Below are positions 46,040 through 55,701 of a stretch of 64,000 nt of DNA, one piece after another. Every line of letters begins with the position of its first letter. Position 1 is the stretch's first letter. The notes below the pieces were generated by a model that was not told the DNA's origin, did not search any database, and saw nothing but the letters and a program-made list of their open reading frames with translations. Both the position numbers and the translations under genes were made by a program. The DNA comes from CAVPFA01 sp963703655 (GTDB lineage: Bacteria; Actinomycetota; Acidimicrobiia; Acidimicrobiales; Bog-793), in NCBI GenBank assembly GCA_963703655.1, contig CAVPFA010000006.1, forward strand, positions 62,001-126,000, in the 5' to 3' direction.

Positions 46040-48602
46040 CTAGTTCGCGCCGAGGACGGCGTGCTCGCCAGAAACCGGCTCCTCGAGGACCGAGCCAGTG
46101 CTCGCGCCGGGCCCTTCAGCTGCAGGACGCTCGTCGGCCCCCTTGGAGAGGAAGACCTTGTGCGTCAACGGGTCGACTCTCACCCGCTCCTCGAAGACGC
46201 TGGCTTCGAGCGGACGGCTGAAGAAGTAGCCCTGACCGCGGCCGGCATGGATCGAACGGAGCTCGTCGAGCTGCACTTGTGTCTCGATGCCCTCGGCGAT
46301 GGTGGTGAGTCCGAGAGCGAGAGCGAGGTCGACGACTGAGCGCACCAGCGTGGACGAGTGGAGGGAGGTGCCGATGCGAGAGATGAAACTGCGGTCGATC
46401 TTAAGGACGTCGACCGGGAGCTGCTGCACGTAGGCGAGCGACGCATAGCCGGTCCCGAAGTCGTCGATCGCGAGCTGCAGCCCGAGCGCCTTCAGAGCGT
46501 CGCAGCCGCTTGGCGGCGTCGCTCAGGTCGAGCATGACCGCAGACTCCGTGACCTCGAGAACGAGGGAGCTCGACGGCAGGCGATTCGCCGCGAGTGCCT
46601 CCTGGACAACGTCGATGAGGCTGTCGGAATCGAGCTGACGCGCCGACAGGTTGACGCTCATCGACAGTTTCATGTCGAGTTTGTGCCACTTGGCCAGCTG
46701 CTCACACGCGCTCTGGAGCACGAGGCGTCCGACATCGACGATCATCCCGGATTCCTCGAGCGCCGGCAGGAATTCGGCGGGGGACAGGAGGCCCCGCTCG
46801 GGGTGGTTCCACCGCAGCAGTGCCTCGACCCCGATGACCTCGAGAGTTTCCAGATCGAAGATCGGCTGGTACACGAGGAAGAACTCGTTGTCGGTCTCCG
46901 CGGCGTACAGCTCAGCCTTCAGGTCCACGGCATCGGTGACCGAGCGGCGCATCTCCGGACGGAAGATCTCATATCGGCGCTTGCCGAGCGCCTTGGCCTG
47001 GTACAGGGCCACGTCCGCGTCCCTCAGCAGCTCTTGGGCCGAATCCCTGGCGCCGGTGGCGATACCGATGCTTGCCGTGATCCGAATGGGGCGCCCGTGC
47101 TGTGTCTCGAGGAGAAAAGGCTCTTGGAACGCGTCGAGGATCCGCTCGGCGATCAGTTTCGGGCGGGGACCGGGCTGGTCGGATTCGACGAGCACGACGA
47201 ACTCGTCACCGCCGAGCCGTCCGAGCGTGTCGTTCGCGCGGACCGCCGTTTGCAGGCGGGCTCCCGCCGCGCGGAGAAGCTCGTCGCCGACCTCGTGGCC
47301 GAGCGTGTCGTTGACGTCCTTGAAGTTATCGAGGTCGATGAACAGAGCGGCCGCCCAGCCGTCGTGTCTTCGGGCTCGGCGCGAGCATCAGCTCCGTGCG
47401 GTCGTAGATCAGCAATCTGTTGGGCAGTCCGGTAAGGGGGTCGTGCAGGGCAAGGTGCTGAAGGTCCTTCGTCCGCTCGTCGACGAGCTTGAGCGCCCGG
47501 GTCCTCGACCGGGTGAGTGCGAGGACGAGGAAGAAGACGAGGAGGCTCGAGCGCGAGGCCCCCGCCGAGGATCCCAGCTGCCTGTCGGAACGGCGAGATT
47601 CCTCCCGCCCGGGCCGACGCAGAGAACCGCACTCTCCAGGTTCCGTTCACCGTCACGGCCGCGTGAAGCAGCGGTCCCGTGCTGTTGTTCCCGAGTTGGG
47701 CCACCACGAACGGCTTGGCCCCGAGGTTGACGTGAGAGAGCTGAACCTGGAGGCCCCCCCGATTTCCGAGCGAGGTCCGGAGGAGCTGGGTGGCGTCGAA
47801 GACCGAGACCGTCCAGCCGACGAGCAACCTGTTGCGGGCGGCGGTGGTTGCGGGGATTTCCGGGCCGTTTCTGTAGACGGGGCCGAAGAGCAGCAGCATC
47901 GTGTCGGTTGCGAGGGATCCACGAAGGACAGGGGCTCGGACATGACCGGGAAGCAATAGCCACAGCTTGTTCACGAGTTGCTGTGCGGTCTCGCCGGTGC
48001 TTCCGGCGAGCGTCTTTCCGGAGCTGCCGGCCAACCGCAAGATCGCGCCTTGTGGCGTGGCGCACATGTCCAGGGTCGCTGGCAACGCCACCGGGAGCTC
48101 CCAGACACCGAGACGACCCAGGCAGTAGTCCGGCCGATTGCCGGGCGGGAACACGGTCAAAGAGCGCGAGGAGCTCGGATCGATCGGGTCGGCGAGCGCG
48201 CGCGCAATGAAGGCCTTGAGATCGGCCGCCGGCACGAGTTGTGAGTCAGCCGAAGGCGACGGCGTCGGAGTAGTCGCTCCTGCCGACGAGCGAGAACCAG
48301 CGCCTGAACTCCGCGTTGGTGAGCTGCGGCTGTGCAACGACGAATGCCCGGACGGTGTCCACCAGATCGGAGTTGTGATTGAGCCCGATGGCGAGATTGG
48401 TCGTCGTGTCCGAGACCGCCTGTTCGAAGGCCCTGCGTGCCGAGTCCTGCCGCGAGGCGTACCAGGACCGGGCACCGACGGCCGAGGCGCTGGCACCCAA
48501 CGCCAGAACGCACAGAGCCATGGCGACGAACACCCCGCGGCGGCGTCGCGGCGGCCGACGATCGCCCCTTGTCGGATCAGTTCTCGGACCGCGATGCTGC
48601 AC
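46040..48602 (-). pseudogene. CHASE-GGDEF-EAL protein, several frameshifts
   Basis: The pieces combine into about 854 residues. An N-terminal TM (VFVAMALCVLALGASASAVGA) and a CHASE-type extracellular domain come first, then a second TM region, a GGDEF domain (GLPNRLLIYDRTELM; LFIDLDNFKDVNDTLGHEVGDELL; RLGGDEFVVLVE, with RAND as an I-site) and an EAL domain (GVEALLRWNHPERGLL; DDFGTGYASLAYVQQLPVDVLKIDRSFI). At least four changes of frame are needed, near 48255-48290, 47560, 47370-47400 and 46495-46500. It would make and destroy cyclic di-GMP in response to an outside signal. As sequenced it cannot be translated in one piece. The number of breaks exceeds that in neighbours, so genuine decay is possible. 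Confidence 0.75.
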
Positions 48603-49096
48603 AGAATGATTGTCGACCTCTTGGGCTCATCCCTGTAGCCGAAATCGGGGGCCACGACCCCCCGTTTCCACGGCTGACACCAGGCTGTTTCCATGGCCGT
48701 CAGCATGCTGTTTCCAGGCTGAATTCCAGGACTGTGTCCAGGGCTGATTCCACGGGCCGAGAATGAATTACTCAAGGTGCTCCCTTTTTCGGCCGATACT
48801 TCTCATCGAGCTAGCCGCAAGTGCGCGACCCCCGACCACCCCCCCGGTCTGGGGGTCGCTCCGCGTCATGGGGTCTGGCATAGACCCTCGGGACTGGCGA
48901 GCGACAGCCAGCAACGCTCTCGCGGAGCCTCGGCTCGACCCTTCAGGAGGCCCTATCTGAGCGGCCGGAGATGCTCCCGGTCACAACCGTCAACCTGAGC
49001 CTGAGCCTCAGCGTTGGGCGCGCTCGGTCTCAGCCTCAGCCTGAGCCTTAGACCGTGCCCGCCTTGGCCGGGGGAGGCCGGCGGCAGACCCGAGGG
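48603..49096. other. Intergenic region with short repeats
   Basis: This 494-base gap holds six copies of a GCTG(n)TTCCA-like unit between 48661 and 48752 and a CTGAGCC-rich stretch at 48993-49050 (CCTGAGCCTGAGCCTCAG, then CTCAGCCTCAGCCTGAGCC). No gene is supported. The first repeat lies upstream of the CHASE-GGDEF-EAL gene. Confidence 0.5.
48661..48752. repeat. Six degenerate copies of a GCTG-TTCCA unit
   Basis: Units at about 48661 (CGTTTCCA), 48683 (GGCTGTTTCCA), 48706 (TGCTGTTTCCA), 48717 (GGCTGAATTCCA), 48731 (ACTGTGTCCA) and 48742 (GGCTGATTCCA). Spacing is irregular (10-25 bases) and the array is 92 bases long, so it resembles clustered protein sites more than a microsatellite. Confidence 0.5.
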
Positions 49097-49984
49097 TTAC
49101 CTCGACTTCGGCCACCACGACGCGGCCCACGTGACGGCCGCAAGGCGGCTCTGACCCACGACCGAGGGGTGGAAGAAGTCGAGCGAGTTCACGTCCGCCG
49201 TGGTGAACGGGAAGTTGAAAACGGCGAGGTTGTCCCATTTGCAGGTCGCGTATTTTTTGCAGGCGGCTGCGAGAGCACCGTTGAATGCCTTCTCACGATT
49301 GAGAACTATCCCCCTGTCAGCGGCGTTGTTCGCCTTCGCGAACATCGACTGGCAGATCCCGGTCGGTGTGTAGGTCCACGCATACTCGGCCCTCGGGGAG
49401 TTGTGGAAGAGAGACCACAGCCGAAAGAGGTTCGGGATCGAGTACACGGTGACGTGCGCTCTCGGAAGGCCCTTGACCAGGCTCGCCAGGTCGGTCGAGA
49501 TGGTCTCGGCGAACGTCGCCGCGGGCGTCATCTCGGAGATCGAGTGCGTGCAGACGTCGTTCGCGCCGATGAGGATCACGACGTACTGGGCATGCTGCGC
49601 GACTGCTTCGGCCACCTGTGGTGCGATGCCGCCTACCTTTGCCCCCACGACCGAGTCGTTGTGGTAGTGCCCCTTGATCGCGGGGTCGATCGCGAGCAGG
49701 CGCAGGTACTGGCTGTCAACCTTGGCCGCGCTGGCGTAGCCCGTGGCCCAGGAGTACTGGGGCTCCGACTTGAAAACGCCTGCCGTGCCAAGCGAGTTGT
49801 ACGCCTGGGTGATCGAGTCGCCGAGGGCGGCGATGCTCGTTGGGAGCTTCGTCCCGGCGGCGATTCCGGCTCGATTCGACCGAGGAGTGGCCGCTGCTGG
49901 CACCGTTGCCAGCGCCACGGCGGCAACGACGAGCATCGCGCCTGCACAACGCGCGCCGGCAGAGTGACATCCAAAGCGCCGCAT
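49097..49984 (-). CDS. Secreted SGNH/GDSL hydrolase
   Basis: The 295-residue protein has a signal peptide (GAMLVVAAVALATVPAAA) and the SGNH blocks ALGDSITQAYN (Ser in GDS), VGGIAP (Gly), LIGANDVCT (Asn) and DFFHPS (Asp and His). It would remove acyl groups from a lipid, polysaccharide or peptidoglycan outside the cell. ATG 49984. It precedes the MenC-type gene on the same strand, 64 bases downstream of that gene. Confidence 0.88.
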   Translation of the reverse strand: MRRFGCHSAGARCAGAMLVVAAVALATVPAAATPRSNRAGIAAGTKLPTSIAALGDSITQAYNSLGTAGVFKSEPQYSWATGYASAAKVDSQYLRLLAIDPAIKGHYHNDSVVGAKVGGIAPQVAEAVAQHAQYVVILIGANDVCTHSISEMTPAATFAETISTDLASLVKGLPRAHVTVYSIPNLFRLWSLFHNSPRAEYAWTYTPTGICQSMFAKANNAADRGIVLNREKAFNGALAAACKKYATCKWDNLAVFNFPFTTADVNSLDFFHPSVVGQSRLAAVTWAASWWPKSR

Positions 49985-50048
49985 GTCGAGGCCTCCCTTC
50001 TCGCGTCAGTGCTTTCGTACCCGCCGGTCGACCGATCCGCAACTTCGT

Positions 50049-51218
50049 TCAGCGCCCAGATCCCGTGAGCATCTCGGACTGTGTCGTCAGGGCGTCCAGC
50101 ACAGGCCGGAGAACCTCGACGCCGAGGCCCGGGCCGGTGGGAACTGAGATCCTGCCCTCGCGGAGGACGAATGGAGGAGTGATGTCCTCGTGGAAATAGC
50201 GGTCCGTGGCGGAGATGTCGCCCGGCAGCGTGAACCCGGGAAGTGAGGCGAGCGCGAGGTTTGCCGCGCGGCCGAGGCCGGTTTCGAGCATGCCACCGCA
50301 CCACACTGGCACCTCGTGGGAGACGCAGGCGTCGTGGATCTTGCGTGCCTCGAGATAGCCACCGACTCGTCCGGCCTTGATGTTCACGATTGAGCAGGCC
50401 CCCAGCGAGATGGCGACGACGGCGCCTCGTGCGGAGACGATCGACTCGTCGAGACACAACGGCGTCGCGATCTGGCGGGCCAGGTGAGCATGCCCGAGCA
50501 GGTCGTCCTCGTCGAGGGGTTGCTCGATCATCAGCAGGCCGAACTGATCGAGCTGAGCGAGGTGCGACGTGTCCTCTTGTCGGTAGGCAGAGTTCGCGTC
50601 CACCTGCAGCATGAGGTCGCTGCCGAACCGGTCGCGGACCGCTTCAACTGGCGCCAAGTCCCACCCGGGCCCGATCTTCAACTTGACCCGGCGGTACCCG
50701 AGGTCGAGGTACGCGGTGACCGAGTCCAGCAGCTCGTCGATCGAGCTCATGATGCCGACCGCCACGCCCGGGGTAACGGCGCTTGACACACCGCCGAGGA
50801 AGGTGCTGAGGGATATGCCTGTGGCACGCAGTTCGGCGTCGATAACGGCCATCTCGAGAGAGGCCTTGGACATTCGGTGTCCCTTGAACTCGTGAAGGAG
50901 AGTCTGAACTGCCGCCGCGGTCACATCCGGCGCGCCGAGAAGCCGAGGACCTAGATAGCGAGTGAGCGTGAGCCACGCGGCGTCGACGTACTCCGAGGAG
51001 TAGAAGGGACCCGAACCGGCGACGCACTCTCCCCAGCCTTCTCCCACGTCGGTTTCCACACGGACGATCAGCGCCTCACGCACGGCCTCGGTTCCGGACG
51101 AGCTGCGAAAGGGCGACACCAGAGGCAGGCAGACCCGCCGCAGCTCAATGGCGCCGACCTTCACGGCTCGGCTCGAGCGTCGTGCCGTCGCCTCGATTGC
51201 GCTCCTGTGCCCATTCAC
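50049..51218 (-). CDS. menC: o-Succinylbenzoate synthase / N-acylamino-acid racemase family (MenC type)
   Basis: The 389-residue enolase-superfamily protein has catalytic lysines in RVKLKIG (K179, K181), metal ligands in VDANS (D207), IEQPL (E232) and LDESI (D257-E258), and the second catalytic lysine in VNIKAGR (K281), with GGMLETG near the end. This is the muconate-lactonising subgroup that includes MenC (menaquinone synthesis) and N-acylamino-acid racemase. No other men gene is nearby, so racemase or bifunctional activity is equally possible. ATG 51218 follows GGAGAGG. Confidence 0.85.
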   Translation of the reverse strand: MNGHRSAIEATARRSSRAVKVGAIELRRVCLPLVSPFRSSSGTEAVREALIVRVETDVGEGWGECVAGSGPFYSSEYVDAAWLTLTRYLGPRLLGAPDVTAAAVQTLLHEFKGHRMSKASLEMAVIDAELRATGISLSTFLGGVSSAVTPGVAVGIMSSIDELLDSVTAYLDLGYRRVKLKIGPGWDLAPVEAVRDRFGSDLMLQVDANSAYRQEDTSHLAQLDQFGLLMIEQPLDEDDLLGHAHLARQIATPLCLDESIVSARGAVVAISLGACSIVNIKAGRVGGYLEARKIHDACVSHEVPVWCGGMLETGLGRAANLALASLPGFTLPGDISATDRYFHEDITPPFVLREGRISVPTGPGLGVEVLRPVLDALTTQSEMLTGSGR

Positions 51219-51303
51219 CTCTCCGTCGCCCGATGCCGCCCGATCTTGTCGCGTCCACCGCGCCGCTGCTCGTTCGCGCGTCGAGCAATGCCCCGTGTCG
51301 CCC

Positions 51304-51349
51304 GAACCTGTGCCGTCCCGTGAACCGAACCTGTGCCGTCCAGTGAACG
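51304..51349. repeat. 23-bp direct repeat, two copies
   Basis: Copies at 51304-51326 and 51327-51349 match at 22 of 23 positions, starting CCGAACCTGTGCCGTCC. They lie between divergent genes upstream of the lipoprotein SGNH gene, where they could hold regulator sites. Confidence 0.5.
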
Positions 51350-51398
51350 GCCCCTGGGCCCGCGCGGCAGGGGCCGTTGAGCGTCCTAGCTTTGTGAC

Positions 51399-52739
51399 AT
51401 GGCGTTGTTCGACTTTCTATGGGCGCGTGCTCATAGAAGTCGGACCGGGGCAGTGGTAGCCGTCCTGACGGCTGTCGCGATCGGGGGATGCTCGGCGGCG
51501 GCTTCGGAGAAACCGCCGACGACCGGCAGCTCGGCCGTCACCACCACCAGTCCGGCTGTTACCTCGACAAGCACTGCGACGCCGCCGACAACTCGGCCCG
51601 TGCCTCCGCGGCGCCCGAGACGTCGGCCGCGGCTTGACGACGGCTCACTCGGCAACCGGGCGACTCGTGTCGCTTGCACCCTGCTCAGTCGGAGCCAGAT
51701 CCGAGCCCAGTTCGGCGGTCCCGTCGGCCTGGCAACTCCGACCTATCCGTACTGTCAGTGGCTCGTCGGCTCCGACGCGTTCCTTGCTCTCGCCGTGGAG
51801 CCGGGGCTGTCGTTCCAGGCTGCCACCCAGTACGTGGACACGTTGGTGACGGTTCCTGGCCTTGGCCGGGAGGCGATCATCGCCAACAATCGATACCTCT
51901 ACTTCACCGGTTCGGGCGCGTCCTACTGGCTGCTCTGGCAGCAAGTAGGCGACTTCACAGAGCTGAACACCAACCAGCTCGTGGCGCTGGCGCACGACGT
52001 ACTCGATCACGCTCGGGTCGCGGGACCCGTGGCTACACCCGTTCTCGGTCCTTCCGGACCCCCGATCTACTTCGCAGGCGACTCGACGGCTGCCGGTCCC
52101 GAATGGGCCTGGGGCGTGTATCACGCCACGACACCTGCGTTACGAACCCTGGCCGAGTACCAGGTCGGCAGCGGGCTCGTGGTACCCGGGTACTTCAACT
52201 GGCGACGACATCTCCTCGCGGTCGTCGCCGCTCGCCGGCCCCGTCTCGTGATCTACATGGGCAGTGCCAACGACGGGCAGGACCTCCTGGTCGACGGTGC
52301 CTATAGAGCCGTGGGAAGCCCGCTCTGGAGAGCCGCTTACGGCGCAAACGTGGGGTCGATCATGGCCGCACTCGTGCGAGAGGGCTCCCGAGTCCTCTGG
52401 ATAGGCGAACCCGCCATGCAGAGCCCCCAGCTGTCTACCGACATGAAGGACATGGACGAGGTCTACGCCGCCGAGGCGGCCAGGCATCCCGGCGTCACCT
52501 ACCTGAACCCCGGCGCCGTGTTCAACGGTCCGAGGGGGAGCTACACCGGAACCCTCGTCATCGACGGGCAGCGGACCCAGGTACGCCTCGACGGCGTACA
52601 CCTCAACACGTCCGGGAGCGTCGTCCTCGCGGACTACATCGCCCCTTACGTGTCACGAATTCTGGGGCTCGACCGCCGGCGTGCGTCCCATCTTTCGAGG
52701 GCCCCGGCCGCGGAGCAGCAGGTCAATCTCCTGAAGTAG
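51399..52739 (+). CDS. Lipoprotein SGNH hydrolase (DUF459-like)
   Basis: The 446-residue protein has an N-terminal signal with a lipobox (VAIGGC, Cys about residue 31) and then a Thr/Ser/Pro-rich spacer. The first half contains ACTLLSRSQIRAQFGGP and a domain seen in lipoproteins, then the SGNH-like blocks YFAGDSTAAG (Ser), MGSANDGQD (Asn) and DGVHLNTSG (Asp, His). Members of the DUF459 group act on cell-surface glycans or on O-acetylated polymers. ATG 51399. Confidence 0.85.
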   Translation: MALFDFLWARAHRSRTGAVVAVLTAVAIGGCSAAASEKPPTTGSSAVTTTSPAVTSTSTATPPTTRPVPPRRPRRRPRLDDGSLGNRATRVACTLLSRSQIRAQFGGPVGLATPTYPYCQWLVGSDAFLALAVEPGLSFQAATQYVDTLVTVPGLGREAIIANNRYLYFTGSGASYWLLWQQVGDFTELNTNQLVALAHDVLDHARVAGPVATPVLGPSGPPIYFAGDSTAAGPEWAWGVYHATTPALRTLAEYQVGSGLVVPGYFNWRRHLLAVVAARRPRLVIYMGSANDGQDLLVDGAYRAVGSPLWRAAYGANVGSIMAALVREGSRVLWIGEPAMQSPQLSTDMKDMDEVYAAEAARHPGVTYLNPGAVFNGPRGSYTGTLVIDGQRTQVRLDGVHLNTSGSVVLADYIAPYVSRILGLDRRRASHLSRAPAAEQQVNLLK

Positions 52740-52850
52740 TTGTGCCGCACGAGCATGTAGGCAAAGCTCAGCCTGTTGGCCGAGGAGACAGGAGACCGAA
52801 GCACTAGTGCCGCCCGCGCGGCGAGGCACCGAGGGATTGGGAGGTAGGCA

Positions 52851-54325
52851 ATGGTCACTGAGCAGACGTCGATTCCGACATCAGACGAACCGGACCAGCC
52901 GAAGCGACCCAGAATCGCGCTCGTCGACTCCGGTCCGCGCCATGACTCCCGACGGGGTCGCGGCTCCGGCCCGCGCAGCGACCCCGGCCCGCGCAGCGAC
53001 CCCGGCCCGGCAGCGACCCCGGCCCGGGCCAGCGCCGCAGCGCGGCGACGGCGCTCGGCCCGCGCCGCAGCGCGGCGACGGCGCTCGGCCCGTTCGTCGA
53101 CAAGCTGCTCGACGGTCGCTTGTCGGTTCGGCTCGAACTGTGGGACGGTAGCCACCTCGGTCCAGCAGACGGCGTCGGGACAATCCGTGTCCGCTCCGTC
53201 GCCGCGCTCCGGCGCATTCTCTGGGCTCCCGGCGAGCTCGGCCTGGCACGAGCCTATGTGGCGGGCGACATCGAGCTGGAAGGCGACGTGATCGCCGTGC
53301 TCGCCAGCCTCCGCTCCGAGACGGCGCGGGACCTCCGCTTCGGTCTGCGGGCGTTGCCCGTCACCGTCGGCGCCGTCTATCGCGCCGGCGCGATCGGGCT
53401 TCCGCTGCCCCCTCCGCCCGAAGAAGCCCGCGTCGTAGGGATCCGGCACTCCCGACGGCGAGATGTCCGTGCCGTCACGCACCACTACGACGTCAGCAAC
53501 GACTTCTATCGGCTGGTGCTCGGTCCGAGCATGACCTACTCGTGTGCTCGTTTCGCAGACCCGGAGATGAGCCTGGAGCAGGCGCAGGACTCAAAGCACG
53601 ATTTGATCTGCCGCAAACTGGGCTGGCCCGATGAGAAGCCGAGGAGACTGCTCGACGTCGGCTGTGGATGGGGCTCGATGGCCATGCACGCCGCAGCGAG
53701 GTATCGCGCGACCGTAGTCGGCATCACCTTGAGCCACGAACAGGCGAATCTCGCTCGCGAGCGGGTCGTCGCCGCCGGTTTGGAGGACCAGGTGGAGATC
53801 CGAGTGCAGGACTATCGCGAGCTCAAAGGCGAGCGCTTCGACGCCATATCGTCCGTCGGAATGTTCGAGCACGTCGGGCAGGCACGGATGGCGCAATACT
53901 TCGAGACCCTGCACGGTCTGCTCGAGCCGGGAGGCAGGTTGCTGAACCATGCGATATCCGAGCAAGGAGGATCGAAGCTCGGACGATGGAGCTTTTTCGG
54001 GCGTTACGTGTTCCCCGACGGCGAGCTGCTTGACGTCGGCGACGTCGTGCTCGCGATGGAGCGCGCCGGGTTCGAGTGTCGCGACGTCGAGTCGCTCCGC
54101 GAGCACTACGCGCGGACCTTGCGAGCGTGGATAGCGAATCTCGAAGCCAACTGGGATGCAGCTGTCGACGAGGTGGGGGCCGCTCGTGCCAGGATTTGGC
54201 GGCTCTACATGGCCGGGTCCGTGAACGGCTTCGAGGACGGGGGCATCGCAGTCCACCAGGTGCTCGGGGTCGTGCCCGATAACGGCGAGAGCAGGATGCC
54301 GCTGACTCGGTCCGCCTGGGGTTGA
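52851..54325 (+). pseudogene. cfa: Cyclopropane-fatty-acyl-phospholipid synthase, apparent frameshift in N-terminal repeats
   Basis: The catalytic part is intact from about 53120: LDVGCGWGSMA (SAM binding), GMFEHVG, and the conserved HHYDVSNDFY and SMTYSCARF motifs of CFA synthases. The N-terminal frame from ATG 52851 (MVTEQTSIPTSDEP) reads into a run of 18-bp repeats whose third copy is 17 bases, one short. With that base restored the frame continues through PFVDKLLDGRLSVRLELWDG without a stop, giving about 491 residues. It converts unsaturated phospholipids to cyclopropane forms in the membrane. A TTG start at 53120 is the alternative; the G/C-rich repeats are a likely site of sequencing error. 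Confidence 0.85.
52968..53091. repeat. Low-complexity repeats within the CFA N-terminus
   Basis: An 18-bp unit occurs at 52968-52985, 52986-53003 and 53004-53020 (the last 17 bases). Then a 30-bp unit occurs twice perfectly at 53032-53061 and 53062-53091. The pattern encodes Ser-Asp-Pro-Gly and Ala-Leu-Gly-Pro repeats. The one-base shortfall in the third 18-bp copy shifts the frame. Confidence 0.8.
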
Positions 54326-54462
54326 GCCCGCACGCAACCAAGCCGAGCCGCTCATGGCAGCCTGGCAACGCCATCCTCGACGTCGAGAGCCCGATTCTGG
54401 AGCTCGATCTGCCTTGGCCGCTGCACCTGGCAGCCCCGGTAAATCCTCAAATGGAGGTGCTC

Positions 54463-54969
54463 ATGGAGCGCATGCCGCTGGCGACACTGCCGGCTGACGT
54501 CGAAGATTTCCTGCGGTCTCGTGGGGCAGCGCAGGTCAATCTCTACCGTTGCCTGGCGAATGCTCCCGAGCTGTGCCATGCCTGGCTCGGGTTCATGTGG
54601 GCCCTCCGCGACGACTGTGTCACCCCGAGACCTCTGCGCGAGCTCATGATCCTGCGCACCGCCGTTCTGCACGGTTCGGCATACGAGTGGCACCATCACG
54701 AGGCAATGGCCCTTGCGGCCGGCCTCAGTCCGGAGAAGGTCGACGCCGTCCGCTCCTGGAGCGACGCCGTCGAATTCGACGACTCGGAGCGCGCCGTCCT
54801 CGCCATGACCGACGCGATCTGTGAAGGCGTCGTAACCGACGAGGTGTGGAACGAGGTGGCGACCCGTTTCGGGCCGCGCGAGCTGGTGGAGCTCGCATTG
54901 ACGGCAAGCGCCTACGTGATGGTGCCGCGTTTGCTCGACGCCCTGGCGGTTCCGCTCGAGGTGCTTTGA
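54463..54969 (+). CDS. Carboxymuconolactone decarboxylase / AhpD-like protein
   Basis: The 168-residue helical protein has LRELMILRTAVLHGSAYEWHHHEAMALAAGLS, the CMD/AhpD core. The Cys pair that gives AhpD its peroxidase function is absent, so it is of the carboxymuconolactone-decarboxylase type or a redox-inactive relative. ATG 54463 follows GGAGGTG at a 3-base gap from the next codon region, and is preferred over upstream in-frame codons. It follows the CFA gene on the same strand. Confidence 0.75.
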   Translation: MERMPLATLPADVEDFLRSRGAAQVNLYRCLANAPELCHAWLGFMWALRDDCVTPRPLRELMILRTAVLHGSAYEWHHHEAMALAAGLSPEKVDAVRSWSDAVEFDDSERAVLAMTDAICEGVVTDEVWNEVATRFGPRELVELALTASAYVMVPRLLDALAVPLEVL

Positions 54970-54970
54970 T

Positions 54971-55420
54971 TTGCGCCGGCGGGCGCCGGCCATAGCCGTA
55001 GCTGCGGTAGTCGTCGCGCTCGCTGTCTGCGGTTGGTTCGAGGCCGCGATGGCTCCATTCGGCATCGGGGCCAACGTCGTCACATTCTCGGTCGCTGCCG
55101 CCCTCCTCGGGACGGCCGCGCTCCTCGGACGGCGGACCTCCGGCTCCAAGACCTGCCCCGCCTCCACCCCTTCCACCGGGGCAGAAGGCGTCGCCTCGCT
55201 GAGGCTGATGGGCACCCTCGCCTGGCTCATCGCGGCCTTGTTCACTCTGGCGGTGGAGCTCTGGGAATACGCCCACGGTCCGAGGCACCTCTATCCGACT
55301 CTGAGCTCCCTCGCGAACGAGGTACTCGGCCCTGGCCATCGAATCGCGCGAGCGGTGGCGTTCGTCTGCTGGGGCCTGATTGGGCTTGTCATCGCGTCGC
55401 CACCGAGGTCGCGGGCGTGA
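54971..55420 (+). CDS. Small membrane protein
   Basis: The 149-residue protein (TTG 54971, one base after the CMD gene) has about four TM helices: AIAVAAVVVALAVCGWF, VVTFSVAAALLGTAALLG, LAWLIAALFTLAVELWEYA and AVAFVCWGLIGLVIA. No family recognised, but the WEYAHGPRHLYPTLSSLANEVL loop looks conserved. It overlaps the next gene by four bases, so the two and the CMD gene probably share a transcript. Confidence 0.75.
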   Translation: MRRRAPAIAVAAVVVALAVCGWFEAAMAPFGIGANVVTFSVAAALLGTAALLGRRTSGSKTCPASTPSTGAEGVASLRLMGTLAWLIAALFTLAVELWEYAHGPRHLYPTLSSLANEVLGPGHRIARAVAFVCWGLIGLVIASPPRSRA

Positions 55421-55602
55421 ACCTCGTGCCGTGGCTGGCTGCAGGCGGTTTGCTCGGCGCATGCGAGGTGGCCGGCAGAGCGCTCAACCGTGGCTGGCCC
55501 ACCGCCACGTCGCTCCTCAGTGAGGCGCGAGGGCACCTCGCGGGCCGGGTCGTCCTGATCGTCTGCTGGCTCTGGCTGGGCTGGCACGTGTTCGCCCGCT
55601 GA
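55417..55602 (+). CDS. Very small membrane protein, DUF6186-like
   Basis: The 61-residue protein (GTG 55417) has WLAAGGLLGACEVAGRAL and ends LIVCWLWLGWHVFAR. The ending WLWLGWH(V/F)FAR matches DUF6186-type proteins of actinobacteria, which occur next to the preceding small membrane protein. Function unknown. Confidence 0.6.
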   Translation: MNLVPWLAAGGLLGACEVAGRALNRGWPTATSLLSEARGHLAGRVVLIVCWLWLGWHVFAR

Positions 55603-55701
55603 ACGCCCGTAATTGCTGGGCCGACTGCGCGCCGCGCCATCAGCGGGCAACCTCGTTCGGCCGGCGACGGGCGCTCTGTGGGCCTGCCTCGCTCGTCGGC
55701 G

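Noticed and set aside
48993..49050. CTGAGCC-rich stretch considered as an origin iteron or CRISPR
   Set aside because: Irregular hexamer composition, no spacers and no replication or cas gene near it.
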